From Streptomyces pyxinicus (GTDB lineage: Bacteria > Actinomycetota > Actinomycetes > Streptomycetales > Streptomycetaceae): DNA of 64,000 nucleotides. Position 1 is the stretch's first letter; each line of letters begins with the position of its first letter. Of the stretch, positions 52,645-62,000 are shown in pieces. The DNA lies in the NCBI RefSeq assembly GCF_024753135.1, contig NZ_JANUGP010000004.1, forward strand, positions 62,001 through 126,000, read 5' to 3'. The notes under the pieces were generated by a model. That model was not told the DNA's origin. It ran no database searches and saw only the letters and a list, made by a program, of their open reading frames with translations. The position numbers and the translations under genes are program-made.

Positions 52645-53831
52645 ATGCCTCGTACGAGCACGATCATCGGTAACAGCCACCTCGTCATCGACACTGCCAT
52701 GGCCAGACCGGACGCGACGACCATCGTCGAGCGGAAGGGGCTCGGTCATCCGGACACCCTCGCCGATCACCTCGCTGAGCGGCTGTCCCGTGCCTACAGC
52801 CACCACACCGTCGCCCGCTTCGGCGCCGTACTGCACCACAACTTCGACAAGCTCGCTCTCCTCGGCGGCGCCAGCGAAGTCCGCTACGGGGCAGGCGAGA
52901 TGACCACCCCGGTCCGCGCCTTGGTCAACGGTCGCGCGGCCCCCATGTGCGGGGGCGAGACGATCCCGGTCGAGGAGATCTCGTCTTCAACATCACCAGC
53001 AACTCCAGCCCAGGGGCGGTCCTCACCGGCGACGGGACCCCCGACCGCACGCGCTGGTTCAATCCCCGCTCCGTCGACGACCTCCGCGAGCGCCGTGTGC
53101 GGCTCTCGAACGACACGTCGCTGGGGACCGGCTGGGCTCCCGAGAACGCCTTCGAGTCGTTCGTCCGCGACTTGGTGAACCACTTCTCCGGCGAGAGCGA
53201 GTCCACCCTCTCCCACGCCTGGTGCGGGTCCGACGTCAAGCTGATGGGCTTCTGGGGCGGCGACGAGGCCGACATCGTCCTGTGCGTGCCGCAGAAGGCG
53301 CGGCACGTCGCCAGCCGGGCCGAGTACATCCGCAACAAGGAGACCGTCCTCGCCGAGTGCCACAGGATGGCCGGCCTCCGGCTGCCGGGCGCCCAGGCAC
53401 GCTTCCGGCTCAACGCCCGCGACGTTCCGGAGAAGGACGAGCTGTACCTGACCTACACCGGAAGCTCGATCGAGTCGGGGGACGAGGGCGTCATCGGGCG
53501 CGGGAACCGTGTCAACGGACTGATCACGCCGCTGCGGCCGATGAACCTGGAGGGCGCCAACGGCAAGAACCCCGTCTACCACGTCGGCAAGCTCTACAAC
53601 ATCGCCGCGCAGCGCCTGGCCCACCGCCTGCACGAGACCACCGACGGGCACGCGGAAGTGCATCTGGTCAGCACCACCGGCCAGCGCCTGGACGAACCCT
53701 GGCGCATCCTCGTCCGCCTCTCCGCCCCGGACGCCGAGGTCGACAAGGTGCAGGCCCTCGTCTCGGAGGTACTGGGCGAGTTCCCAGCCCTGACGGACGA
53801 GCTCGTCTCGGACGGGATCGAGCTGAGCTGA
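52645..53831 (+). pseudogene. Archaeal-type S-adenosylmethionine synthetase, broken
   Basis: From ATG 52645 the frame encodes TTIVERKGLGHPDTLADHLA, FGAVLHHNFDKLALLGGASE and ETIPVEEI, the N-terminal part of archaeal-type methionine adenosyltransferase. At about 52,979 the sense moves to another frame: [77 protein letters not shown], to TGA 53831. Compared with the archaeal enzyme, about 20 residues are missing at the junction, so this is a small deletion plus frameshift. The enzyme would make SAM from methionine and ATP, a possible feed for DNA methylation or for the neighbouring kinases. Confidence 0.82.
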
Positions 53832-54650
53832 TGACGAAGCGGACGCTCGGGGAGGTTCCCGCGGGGTGCAGGCAGCGGCTGCTCGCGCACTACGGGCCTG
53901 CGGTCAAGCCGTGGCTCGACGCCGTCCCGGGTCTGCTGGCACGTGCGGCAGGGAGGTGGAAGCTGACGCTCAGGGCGTACCACGACGCCGGCCACGCCTC
54001 GGTGATCGCGACCTCGGCCCGTCCCGACGGGCGTCCGCTGCTCCTCAAAGCATGGGTTGATCCGTCTCGATTTCGCCACGAGGTGGAGGCGTTACGGCTC
54101 TGGGCCCACGGGCCCACGGTCGAGGTCGTGGAGGCCGCGGATGACTTGGCCGTGGCCGCGCTCGAACTCATCGGCGGGCAACCCGGCGGCGCGGATCGGC
54201 CGCGGCGGGAGCTGCAAATGGTGGCGGCGGCCGTGCAAGGGCTCCACAGCTTGGTGCGCCACAGGCTCCGGTCGGAGCAGCTTCCGCTCCTCACCGATTA
54301 CGTCGCCCAAGAAGTCCGCCCGCAGATCGCGCGGCGGATGCGTGAACTCGACCTTGGTGGCTGGCGTCCCCTCGTCGAAGCAGGATGCGCTGCCGCCGCC
54401 GATCTGGAGGAGGGATCCCGCCGGGCGACGGTGCTGCACGCCGACCTGTACCGGGAGAACGTCTTTTTCGACCGGCGGGGACACCCCCGGCTGATCGATC
54501 CGCTCCCCATGGTGGGAGATCCCGCGTTCGACTGGGCGTTCTGGACCGTCTACTACGAGCTCGGACGCGGGACGACCGCACGGCTGGCAGTCGCCTCACG
54601 TACGTCCCGGATCCCCGTCCCCGCGCTCGCGCCCTGGTGCCGACTCCTGG
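53831..54650 (+). pseudogene. Second APH-like phosphotransferase, 3' end deleted
   Basis: ATG 53831 shares one base with the SAM-synthetase stop (TGATG). The frame encodes an APH-family kinase: SVIATSARPDGRPLLLKAWV (N-lobe Lys), then VLHADLYRENVFFDRRGHPR with the full H-x-D-x4-N catalytic loop, and LIDPLPMVGDPAFDWAFWTV (metal site). After VPALAPWCRLLA (about 54,648) the sequence stops making kinase sense and integrase sequence begins in another frame. The nominal frame would read on to 55,606 over the integrase out of frame. The last helices of the C-lobe are lost, so the protein is probably inactive or altered. Confidence 0.75.
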
Positions 54651-54683
54651 CAACGCCGAGCCGCACTCGACGAGCTGGCAACC

Positions 54684-55694
54684 GTGCCGTGGAAGGGCGC
54701 CGGAAACCGAGCCCGTCGCAAGGCGATGAAGGCCGCGATCGACGAGATGCCGGCCTTCCGCCGCATCACCGGCCCTGCCACGCGCCAGCACGTCAAGGCC
54801 ACCCTCCGCGCGGCCCTGAACGACGCAATCGGGCAACAGATCATCACGTTCAATCCGGCCGCTCACGTCGAAATAGACCCTGTGCGCAAGCCGAAGGCGC
54901 TCGTGTGGACCGACGAGCGGGTCGCCAAGTGGGAGCAGACCGGCGAAAAGCCGTCCCCCGTGATGGTCTGGACGCCTCAACAGACCGGAGCATTCCTCGA
55001 CTTCGTCGCCGAGGAACGGCTTTACGCGATGTGGCACCTGATCGCCTTCCGCGGCCTGCGCCGTGGCGAGGCGTGCGGGCAGCCGTGGTCGGAGACGAAC
55101 CTCGACACCCACTTCCTCACCGTCTCCTCCCAACTCGTCCAGGACGGCTGGGAAGTAGAAGCGTCCGACCCCAAGACCGACAGCGGCTCCCGCGTGGTCG
55201 CCCTCGACGACGACACAGTCGACGTCCTGAAGCGCCACCGCGAACGGCAGAACAAGGCCCGCGAGGAGTGGGGATCGGCCTGGGTCGACACCGGCCATGT
55301 CTTCACGCAGGAAGACGGCTCCTGGCTCCATCCCGGCAAGGTAACCGACCTCTTCGAACGCTTGGTCGCCGCCTCCGGTCTCCCGCCGATCCGCCTGCAC
55401 GATCTGCGCCACGGAGCGGCAACGCTCATGCTCGCCGCCGACATCGACATCAAGATCGTGTCGGACACCCTCGGGCACAGCGACACACGGATCACCCGCG
55501 ACATCTATCAGAGCGTGCTCCCCCACGTCGGCAAGAGCGCCGCCGAGGCCACCGCAAAGCTGGTCCCTCTCCAGCGCAAGGCCGAGCAAGAAGAACAGTT
55601 CCGTAAGGCCGTCAAGAAGGCCAAGCGGGCCGCGAAGGCGAAGGCCAAGGGGAAGAAGAAGGGTAAGGCCAAGAAGGCCGCCAAGAAGGGCTGA
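54684..55694 (+). pseudogene. Tyrosine site-specific integrase, N-terminally truncated
   Basis: 336 residues from GTG 54684; related sequence begins slightly upstream (RRAALDELATVPWKG from about 54,654) but is joined to the kinase relic. The catalytic domain is complete: FRGLRRGEACG (Arg I), a strand lysine region, LHDLRHGAATLML (H-x-x-R), LGHSDTRITRDIYQSV (His and nucleophile Tyr). The partial core-binding domain begins at PAFRRITGPATRQHVKATLR. The arm-binding and first core-binding parts, normally 100 or more residues, are missing. A lysine-rich tail ends the protein. The gene lies about 120 bp from the intact tRNA-Thr and was the island's integrase, now probably unable to bind arm sites. 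Confidence 0.82.
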
Positions 55695-55779
55695 CGGCCC
55701 CTCCACTCACGCATCGCTCACGCACGCAAACCTGCGGCATCCCCGCCGCATGCCCTGCCATGCCCCGAGCGACAGAAAA

Positions 55780-55808
55780 GGCCAGGTCAGAAGGTATCTG
55801 ACCTGGCC
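55780..55808. terminator. Element-supplied terminator downstream of tRNA-Thr
   Basis: GGCCAGGTCAGA (55780-55791) and TCTGACCTGGCC (55797-55808) form a perfect 12-bp stem with loop AGGTA. On the minus strand it is followed by TTTTCTG; on the plus strand by TTTCTC. It can end both the tRNA and integrase transcripts. It resembles, but is not identical to, the chromosomal terminator at 32,621. Confidence 0.85.
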
Positions 55809-55815
55809 TTTCTCT

Positions 55816-55858
55816 GAGCCGCTTTCGGGATTCGAACCCGAGACCTACGCATTACGAG
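55816..55858. repeat. Right attachment repeat (within intact tRNA-Thr)
   Basis: 43 bases identical to 32656-32698; covers the tRNA 3' end up to the anticodon loop. This copy is joined to the tRNA's 5' half. Confidence 0.93.
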
Positions 55859-55890
55859 TGCGTTGCTCTGGCCATCTGAGCTAAAGCGGC
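55817..55890 (-). tRNA. tRNA-Thr (anticodon CGT)
   Basis: 74 nucleotides. The acceptor stem GCCGCTT pairs with AAGCGGC; the D-arm AGCTCAGATGGCCAGAGC, the anticodon loop CTCGTAA with anticodon CGT and the T-arm CGGGTTCGAATCCCG are all regular. CCA is not encoded, as usual in Streptomyces. Its 3' half is the island's attachment site, so after integration the gene keeps its full sequence. Confidence 0.96.
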
Positions 55891-55958
55891 ACGCCGGTCG
55901 CAGCAAGGTGCGATCAGCAACGTCGGTAAGTCTACACAGGTTCGAAGGGTGCTTCGTA

Positions 55959-55989
55959 CCCACCCCGGAGCGGTCGGGACCGGGGTGGG
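55959..55989. terminator. Hairpin downstream of the secreted peptidase gene
   Basis: CCCACCCCGG (55959-55968) pairs with CCGGGGTGGG (55980-55989) over an 11-base loop, ten bases after the peptidase stop on the minus strand. Confidence 0.6.
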
Positions 55990-55998
55990 GCGGCGGGG

Positions 55999-57633
55999 CT
56001 AGGAGCAGCGCTTGCCGGCGGGCGGTGGGGTGCCGTGGAGGAGGTAGGTGTTGATCGCCGAGTCGACGCAGGTGCTGCCGCGGCCGTAGGCGGTGTGGCC
56101 GTCGCCGGCGTAGGTCAGCAGGCGGCCCGAGGAGAGCTGGCCGGCCAGGGACTGGGCCCAGCGGTAGGGGGTCGCCGGGTCCCGGGTGGTGCCGACCACT
56201 ACGATCGGCGCCGCGCCCCTCGCCTCGATGCGGTGCGGCTCACCGGTCGCCCGCACCGGCCAGTACGTGCAGCTCAGCGAGGCCCAGGCGAGGCCGGTAC
56301 CGAAGACCGGGGACGCCTTCTCGAAGCTGGGCAGCGCCTCGCGCACCTCGTCGGGGCCGGAGAAGGCCGGCGGCGAGTCCAGGCAGTTCACGGCCGCGTT
56401 GGCCATCATCAGGTTGCTGTAACGGCCTTTCGCGTCGCGTTCGTAGTAGCTGTCGGCGAGCGCCAGCAGACCCGCGCCGTCGTTCTTGTCCATGGCCGAG
56501 GCCAGCGCCTCGCGCAGCTGCGGCCAGGTGCCCTCGTCGTACATCGCCGCGATCACGCCGGTCGTGGCCAGCGACTCGCCCAGCTCGCGGCCGTCCGCGT
56601 CGTGCGCCGGGACGGGGTGCGCGTCCAGCTTCCGGAAGAACGCCTTCAGGTGGGCGCCGACCTGCGCGGGCGTCGTGGCCCTGCCGCCGAGCGGGCAGTC
56701 CGAGCGCCGCACGCAGTCCTTCGCGAAGGCCTGGAACGCCGTCTCGAAGCCCGCCGTCTGGTCCAGGTTGAGCCTGCGGGCGTCCAGCGTCGGGTCCATC
56801 GCGCCGTCCAGGACCACGCGGCCGACGCGCTCCGGGAACAGGCCCGCGTAGGTCGCCCCGAGGAACGTGCCGTACGACGCCCCGACGTAGTTCAGCTTCC
56901 TGTCGCCCAGCGCCGCGCGGACGATGTCCATGTCCCGGGCCGCCTCGACCGTCGAGACGTGCCGCAGCAGCCGCGCCGAGTGCGTGCCGCAGCTCTCCGC
57001 GAAGTCCTTGTCCGCGGTGACCAGCGCGTCGCGTTCCCGCTGGTCGTCGGGGGTCGTGTCGGTCTGTGTGAACGCGTCCATCCGCCGTCCGTCGAGGCAT
57101 TCGACGGGCTCGCTGCGGGCGACGCCGCGCGGGTCCACCGCGACCATGTCGTAGCGGGCGCGGACGTCCGCCGGGTAGCCGATGCCGGCGTACTGCTGGA
57201 GGTAGCCGACCGCCGAACCGCCCGGGCCGCCCGGGTTGACCAGCAGCGAGCCGAGCGGCTTGGCCTTGCCGGTGGCCTTCTTGCGGGAGACCGCGAGCCG
57301 CACGTCGCCCGCGCCGGGGTGGTCGTAGTCCAGCGGGGCCTTGACCGTCGCGCACTGGAAGCCGGGGGCGCCGCAGTCCCGCCAGCGCGGCTGTTGCGCG
57401 TAGTACGACGTCAGCGCCGACGGTGTCGCACGCGGCAGCGCGGCCAGCGCCGCGTCCACCGTCCCGCTCGCCGACGTGGCGGGGTTCCCGGCCGAGCAGG
57501 CGCTCGCGAGCAGCGCGGCGGCCAGGGCCAGCGGGGCGAGGACGCGGGCGGGCGTCCGGGGGCGCGGGGTCCGGGCGGTGCGGGTCCGGGTCCGGTGGGG
57601 GGATCGGCGGCTGGAGGAGGGCCTTGGGTGCAT
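55999..57633 (-). CDS. Secreted alpha/beta-hydrolase peptidase (SlpD/SlpE, tripeptidyl aminopeptidase type)
   Basis: 544 residues from ATG 57633. A basic Arg/Ser/Pro-rich n-region precedes the hydrophobic stretch and lipobox LALAAALLASAC, so it is a predicted lipoprotein. The hydrolase fold shows the oxyanion strand LLVNPGGPGGSAVGYLQQ, the nucleophile elbow YVGASYGTFLGATYAG (Ser), VGTTRDPATPYRWA (Asp) and YAGDGHTAYGRGSTC (His), with the TAP C-terminal domain having paired cysteines. Such enzymes remove N-terminal tripeptides or degrade extracellular peptides. It is monocistronic between a terminator and the holB gene. Confidence 0.92.
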   Translation of the reverse strand: MHPRPSSSRRSPHRTRTRTARTPRPRTPARVLAPLALAAALLASACSAGNPATSASGTVDAALAALPRATPSALTSYYAQQPRWRDCGAPGFQCATVKAPLDYDHPGAGDVRLAVSRKKATGKAKPLGSLLVNPGGPGGSAVGYLQQYAGIGYPADVRARYDMVAVDPRGVARSEPVECLDGRRMDAFTQTDTTPDDQRERDALVTADKDFAESCGTHSARLLRHVSTVEAARDMDIVRAALGDRKLNYVGASYGTFLGATYAGLFPERVGRVVLDGAMDPTLDARRLNLDQTAGFETAFQAFAKDCVRRSDCPLGGRATTPAQVGAHLKAFFRKLDAHPVPAHDADGRELGESLATTGVIAAMYDEGTWPQLREALASAMDKNDGAGLLALADSYYERDAKGRYSNLMMANAAVNCLDSPPAFSGPDEVREALPSFEKASPVFGTGLAWASLSCTYWPVRATGEPHRIEARGAAPIVVVGTTRDPATPYRWAQSLAGQLSSGRLLTYAGDGHTAYGRGSTCVDSAINTYLLHGTPPPAGKRCS

Positions 57634-57737
57634 CTGGCGAGCGTAACGCTGCGCGATGGTTCGGGTGCTGTGCGTGTGGATTGTGGCTCGTACGAGGGAC
57701 AGCGGAGCCGGTGGATCCACGGGAGTGCGAGAGTCGC

Positions 57738-58943
57738 TCAGCCCGCCCGCAGTGCCATCGTCATCGCCTCCACCGCCAGCAGCGGGGCCACATTGCGGTC
57801 CAGCGCGTCCCGGCAGGCGCCGATCGCCTCGATGCGGCGGAGCGTGGACTCGGGAGAGCTGCCCCGGGCCAGCCGGTCGAGGGCGTCCTCGGCGTCGGTG
57901 TTGGCGAGCGCCACGCGGGAGCCGAGCTGGAGGGCGAGGACGTCGCGGTAGAAGCCGGTGAGGTCGCCGAGGGCGATGTCCAGGCTGTCGCGCTGCGTAC
58001 GGGTCCTGCGGCGCTTCTGCATGTCCTCCAGGTCCTTCATTACGCCCGCCGTGCCGCGTGGCAGCCGGCCGCCCTGGACCGCGCCGAGCGCCGCCTTCAG
58101 CTCCTCGGACTCCTTGCCGTCCATCTCCTCGGCGAGCTGCTTGGCGTCCTCGGCCGCCGCGTCGACCAGCTCCTGCGCGGCCTTCAGACAGGCACCGACC
58201 TCGTCCAGGCGCAGCGGCAGCTTCAACACGGCGGCCCGGCGCTCGCGGGCCGCCGGGTCGGTGGCCAGGCGCCGGGCCCGGTCCACATGGCCCTGGGTGG
58301 CGCGGGCGGCGGAGGCGGCGACCTCGGGTTCGACGCCGTCGCGGCGGACGAGCAGGTCGGCGACCGCCTCGACGGAGGGCGTCACCAGGTTCAGGTGGCG
58401 GCAGCGGGAGCGGATGGTGGGCAGCACGTCCTCGATGGAGGGGGCGCACAGCAGCCAGACCGTGCGCGGGGCCGGCTCCTCCACCGCCTTGAGGACCGCG
58501 TTCGCCGACTTCTCGTTGAGCCGCTCGGCGTCCTCCACCAGGATGATCTGCCAGCGGCCGTTCGCCGGCGCGGTGAACGACTTGCGGACCGTGTCCCGCA
58601 TGTCCTTGACCAGGATCTCGGCGCCCACCGCGGCGACCGTGGTGACGTCCGCGTGGGTGCCGAGCAGCGCGGTGTGGCAGCCGTCGCAGAAGCCGCAGCC
58701 GGGGGTGCCGCCGAGGGCGCGGTCGGGGCTGACGCACTGGAGGGCGGCGGCGAAGGCGCGGGCCGTCTGGTTGCGGCCGGCGCCGGGCGGGCCGGTGAAC
58801 AGCCAGGCGTGCGTCATCTTCGACGCCTCGGGCGGCGGCTGGCCGGCCGCGGCGGCCGTGACCAGGGCGTCGGCGTCCCGCGCGGCGGCGTCGAGCACCG
58901 CGCTCACCTTCTCCTGCCCGACCAGGTCGTCCCACACGGTCAT
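57738..58943 (-). CDS. holB: DNA polymerase III subunit delta'
   Basis: 401 residues from ATG 58943. Typical start MTVWDDLVGQEKVSAVLDAA, P-loop-like segment TGPPGAGRNQTARAFAAALQ (the conserved K replaced by R-N-Q, as in delta' proteins), zinc module CVSPDRALGGTPGCGFCDGC, and sensor region HLNLVTPSVEAV. As a clamp-loader subunit it works with tau/gamma and delta to load the beta clamp. It lies downstream of tmk on the same strand, as usual in actinobacteria, but a strong terminator separates them. Confidence 0.94.
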   Translation of the reverse strand: MTVWDDLVGQEKVSAVLDAAARDADALVTAAAAGQPPPEASKMTHAWLFTGPPGAGRNQTARAFAAALQCVSPDRALGGTPGCGFCDGCHTALLGTHADVTTVAAVGAEILVKDMRDTVRKSFTAPANGRWQIILVEDAERLNEKSANAVLKAVEEPAPRTVWLLCAPSIEDVLPTIRSRCRHLNLVTPSVEAVADLLVRRDGVEPEVAASAARATQGHVDRARRLATDPAARERRAAVLKLPLRLDEVGACLKAAQELVDAAAEDAKQLAEEMDGKESEELKAALGAVQGGRLPRGTAGVMKDLEDMQKRRRTRTQRDSLDIALGDLTGFYRDVLALQLGSRVALANTDAEDALDRLARGSSPESTLRRIEAIGACRDALDRNVAPLLAVEAMTMALRAG

Positions 58944-59013
58944 GGCTTACGCCGCCCTTTCCGTCACACTTCGCGTACCGCAGTCCATTGTGCGGGTGGG
59001 CACCGACAACGTG

Positions 59014-59051
59014 GGGCGGTGCCCGTCGTCGCCTCCCGACGGGCACCGCCC
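59014..59051. terminator. 15-bp perfect hairpin after tmk
   Basis: GGGCGGTGCCCGTCG (59014-59028) and CGACGGGCACCGCCC (59037-59051) form a perfect stem with an 8-base loop, 13 bp after the tmk stop. It should end the tmk transcript before holB. Confidence 0.75.
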
Positions 59052-59064
59052 TATGTCACCGGTC

Positions 59065-62000
59065 TCAGCCGCGGCGGCCGCGGCCCCTGCGGCCCGGCTC
59101 CTCGTCCTGGTCGCCGTGGTCGTGGCCGTCGTACGACCCCAGCAGCTCGTCCGCCAGCGTCGGCAGATCGTCCAGCGGCGTCTCCTCGGCCCAGTCCGGG
59201 CGCGGCCGGCGCCGGGGGGTGCCGTCGGCGTCGAGCTGGGGCATCTCGCGCGTACGGTCTCCGGCGTCGGCGGGGCGTTCGTCCCGGAAGAAGCCGGAGG
59301 GCACCCGGTCCGCAGGGCCCTCGTCCCGCACCGGCGGCAGTACGGCCGTCTCGTCCGCCGCGCCTTCGGGGGTCACCGCGGGAAGCACCGCCGTCTCGTC
59401 CGCCGCACCCGGGACGGCCGGCGGCTGCGGCAGCTCGGCGGTGACCTCGGAGTCGGTGTGTCCGCCACGGGCTCCCCGGGCGGTCTCGGCCGGGTCGTCC
59501 CGCTCCTCGCGCACCGGACGCAGTACGGCGGTCTCGTCCGCCGCGCCCGGAGCCACCACCGGCGTCGTGACCGTCGCCGCGTCGGAAGCCGTACCCGGAG
59601 CAGCGCCGGGGGTTCCGGACGGCCGGGGCGTGCTCGGCCTGCGGGCCGCCTGGTCGGCCGCCGTCGCGGCCTCGGCGGCCTGCCGGCGGGCCTCCTCGGC
59701 GCGCAGCAGCGCCTCCTCGGCCTTGCGCTGTGCCTCCAGGCGCCGGGCCTCCTCCTCCGCGCGGACGCGGGCCTGCCGGGCCTCCTCGTCGGCACGCTGC
59801 CGCGCCTCTTCCTCGGCCTGCCGGCGGCGACGCTCCTCCTCCGCCTGGCGACGGGCCTCCGCCTCCGCGCGGGCCTTCTCCTCGGCGAGCAGCCGCTGCC
59901 GCTCCTCCTCGGCGCGCCGGGCCGCCTCGGCCGCCCGCTGCCGGGCCTCCTCCGCCTGCCGCTCGGCCTCGCGGCGCTGCGCCTCCTCCAGCTCGCGGCG
60001 CTTGCGCTCCTCCTCCTCGGCGCGCAGCTTGGCAAGCTGCTCCTCGCGCTCGCGCTCCAGGCGCTCCTCCTCGGCCTTGCGCGCGGCCTCCTCCTCGGCC
60101 TTGCGGCGGGCCTCCTCCTCGGCCTTCTTCCGCGCCTCCTCCTGGGCCTTGATCTCGGCCTCGGACAGCGGCAGCACGGTGTCGAGCCGGTGCCGGACCA
60201 CGGTGGTCACGGCCTCGGGCTCCTGGCCCGCGTCCACGACCAGGTAGCGGCCGGGGTCGGCGGCGGCCAGCGTGAGGAAACCGGCCCGCACGCGCGTGTG
60301 GAACTCGGCGGGCTCCGACTCCAGGCGGTCCGGCGCCTCCGTGAACCGCTCGCGGGCGGTCTCCGGGGAGACGTCCAGCAGCACGGTGAGGTGCGGGACC
60401 AGTCCGTTGGTCGCCCAGCGGTTGATGCGCGCGATCTCGGTCGGGGACAGGTCGCGGCCGGCGCCCTGGTAGGCCACCGAGGAGTCGGTGTAACGGTCGG
60501 AGATGACGACGGCGCCGCGCTCCAGGGCGGGCCGTACGACGGTGTCGACGTGCTCGGCGCGGTCGGCGGCGTACAGCAGCGCCTCCGCGCGGTGCGACAG
60601 GCCCGCCGAGGACACGTCGAGCAGGATCGAGCGCAGCCGCTTGCCGACCGGGGTCGCCCCCGGCTCGCGGGTCAGCACGACCTCGTGGCCCTTGGCCCGG
60701 ATCCACTCGGCGAGGGCCTCGGCCTGGGTGGACTTGCCGGCGCCGTCGCCGCCCTCCAGGGCGATGAAGAAGCCGGTGGCGGCCGGGACCGTGTCCGGGT
60801 CGTCGCCGCCGAGCAGCGCGTCCCGCAGGTCGTGGCGCAGCGGCACGCCGGAGCGGTCGTCGACCTTGGCGAGCACCAGCGCGGCCACCGGCAGCAGCAG
60901 CGCGCCGACCAGCATCAGCGTGAAGGCGGCGCCGCCGTGCGCGAACACGAACCGGCCGTTCTCCAGCCGGTGCGGGCCGATCAGCGCGGCGACCAGGGGC
61001 GCGATGACGGCGCCGAGCGCGATGAAGACCCGGACCACCGCGTGCAGGTGCTCGGTGGTGCGCGCCCGGCGGTACTCCTCGGTCTCCTGGTCGAGCAGGG
61101 CGTGCCCGGTGTTGGCCGCGACGCCCGCGCCGACGCCGGCCAGGGTGCTGATCAGCAGGACCGTGGTGACGTCCGCGACGAGGCCCGCGGCCAGCAGCGC
61201 GATGCCGGTGAAGGCGATCGCGAGGGCCAGCAGCCGGCGGCGCGAGAGCGAGGGCAGCAGCGCGGGGGCGGTACGGATGCCGGCCGCGACGCCGCCGGTC
61301 AGGCCGAGCACCAGCAGGCCGTACAGGACCGGGCCGCCGCCCAGGTCCTTGGCGTGCAGCACGCACACCGCGACGGCCGCGGCGACGGCGCCGGCCACGG
61401 CGGCACAGGCCAGGACGAGCAGCGGGACGGCACCGGTGCGGCCCTTGTCGACGCCGGCGCCGGTGCGCGGACGGCGCAGACCCTCCAGCGGGGACCGGGG
61501 GCGCGGGGTGCGGGTGCCCGGCAGCTCCAGGAAGGTCAGCACGGACAGGGAACCGGCGAACAGACCGGCCGCCACATAGGAGCCGAGGGCCGCCTGGTGC
61601 TGGTCGAACCAGGCCAGGCCGGTGCCGAGCAGGTTGTTGAACAGGGCCGCGACGACCAGGGTGGCGGCGGCCAGCGGCACGGCGAGGAAGCCGGTGCGCA
61701 GCGAGAGGCGGCGCAGGGCGTCCAGATGGTCGGGCAGCGGCCGTACGGTGGCGCCCTCCGGGGGCGGCCCTGGCAGCAGGGCGGGGGCCGCGCTCTCCCG
61801 GCACACCGTCCACAGCCGCTCGGCGACGCCGGTGACGAAGGCGGTGACCAGCAGGACGGCCAGGGCGTTGCCCGGCGTCCAGTCGATCCACAGGGGGGCG
61901 ACGATCAGCAGCGCCGCGCGCAGGCCGTCGGCACCGACCATGGTCCAGCGGCGGTCGAGCGGGCCCTCGGGCGCCGTGAGCGCGCTGAGCGGTCCGAGCA

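Larger units (their letters stand above)
32656..55858. mobile_element. tRNA-Thr-integrated defence island of about 23.2 kb
   Basis: Bounded by identical 43-bp direct repeats (32656-32698 and 55816-55858) that are the 3' half of tRNA-Thr(CGT). The right copy belongs to the intact tRNA and lies about 120 bp from a tyrosine-integrase gene reading towards it, the standard arrangement for tRNA-site integrative elements. The cargo is mostly defence-related: a two-component pair, an HNH nuclease, MORC-Z1-DUF4420-AIPR-Vsr, a methyltransferase, then Nudix/XRE/phosphotransferase/SAM-synthetase genes. No replication, transfer or excisionase genes are seen, and the integrase has lost its N-terminus, so mobility is probably lost. 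GC is visibly lower in 33.3-36.8 kb than in the rest, suggesting assembly from several sources. Confidence 0.9.
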
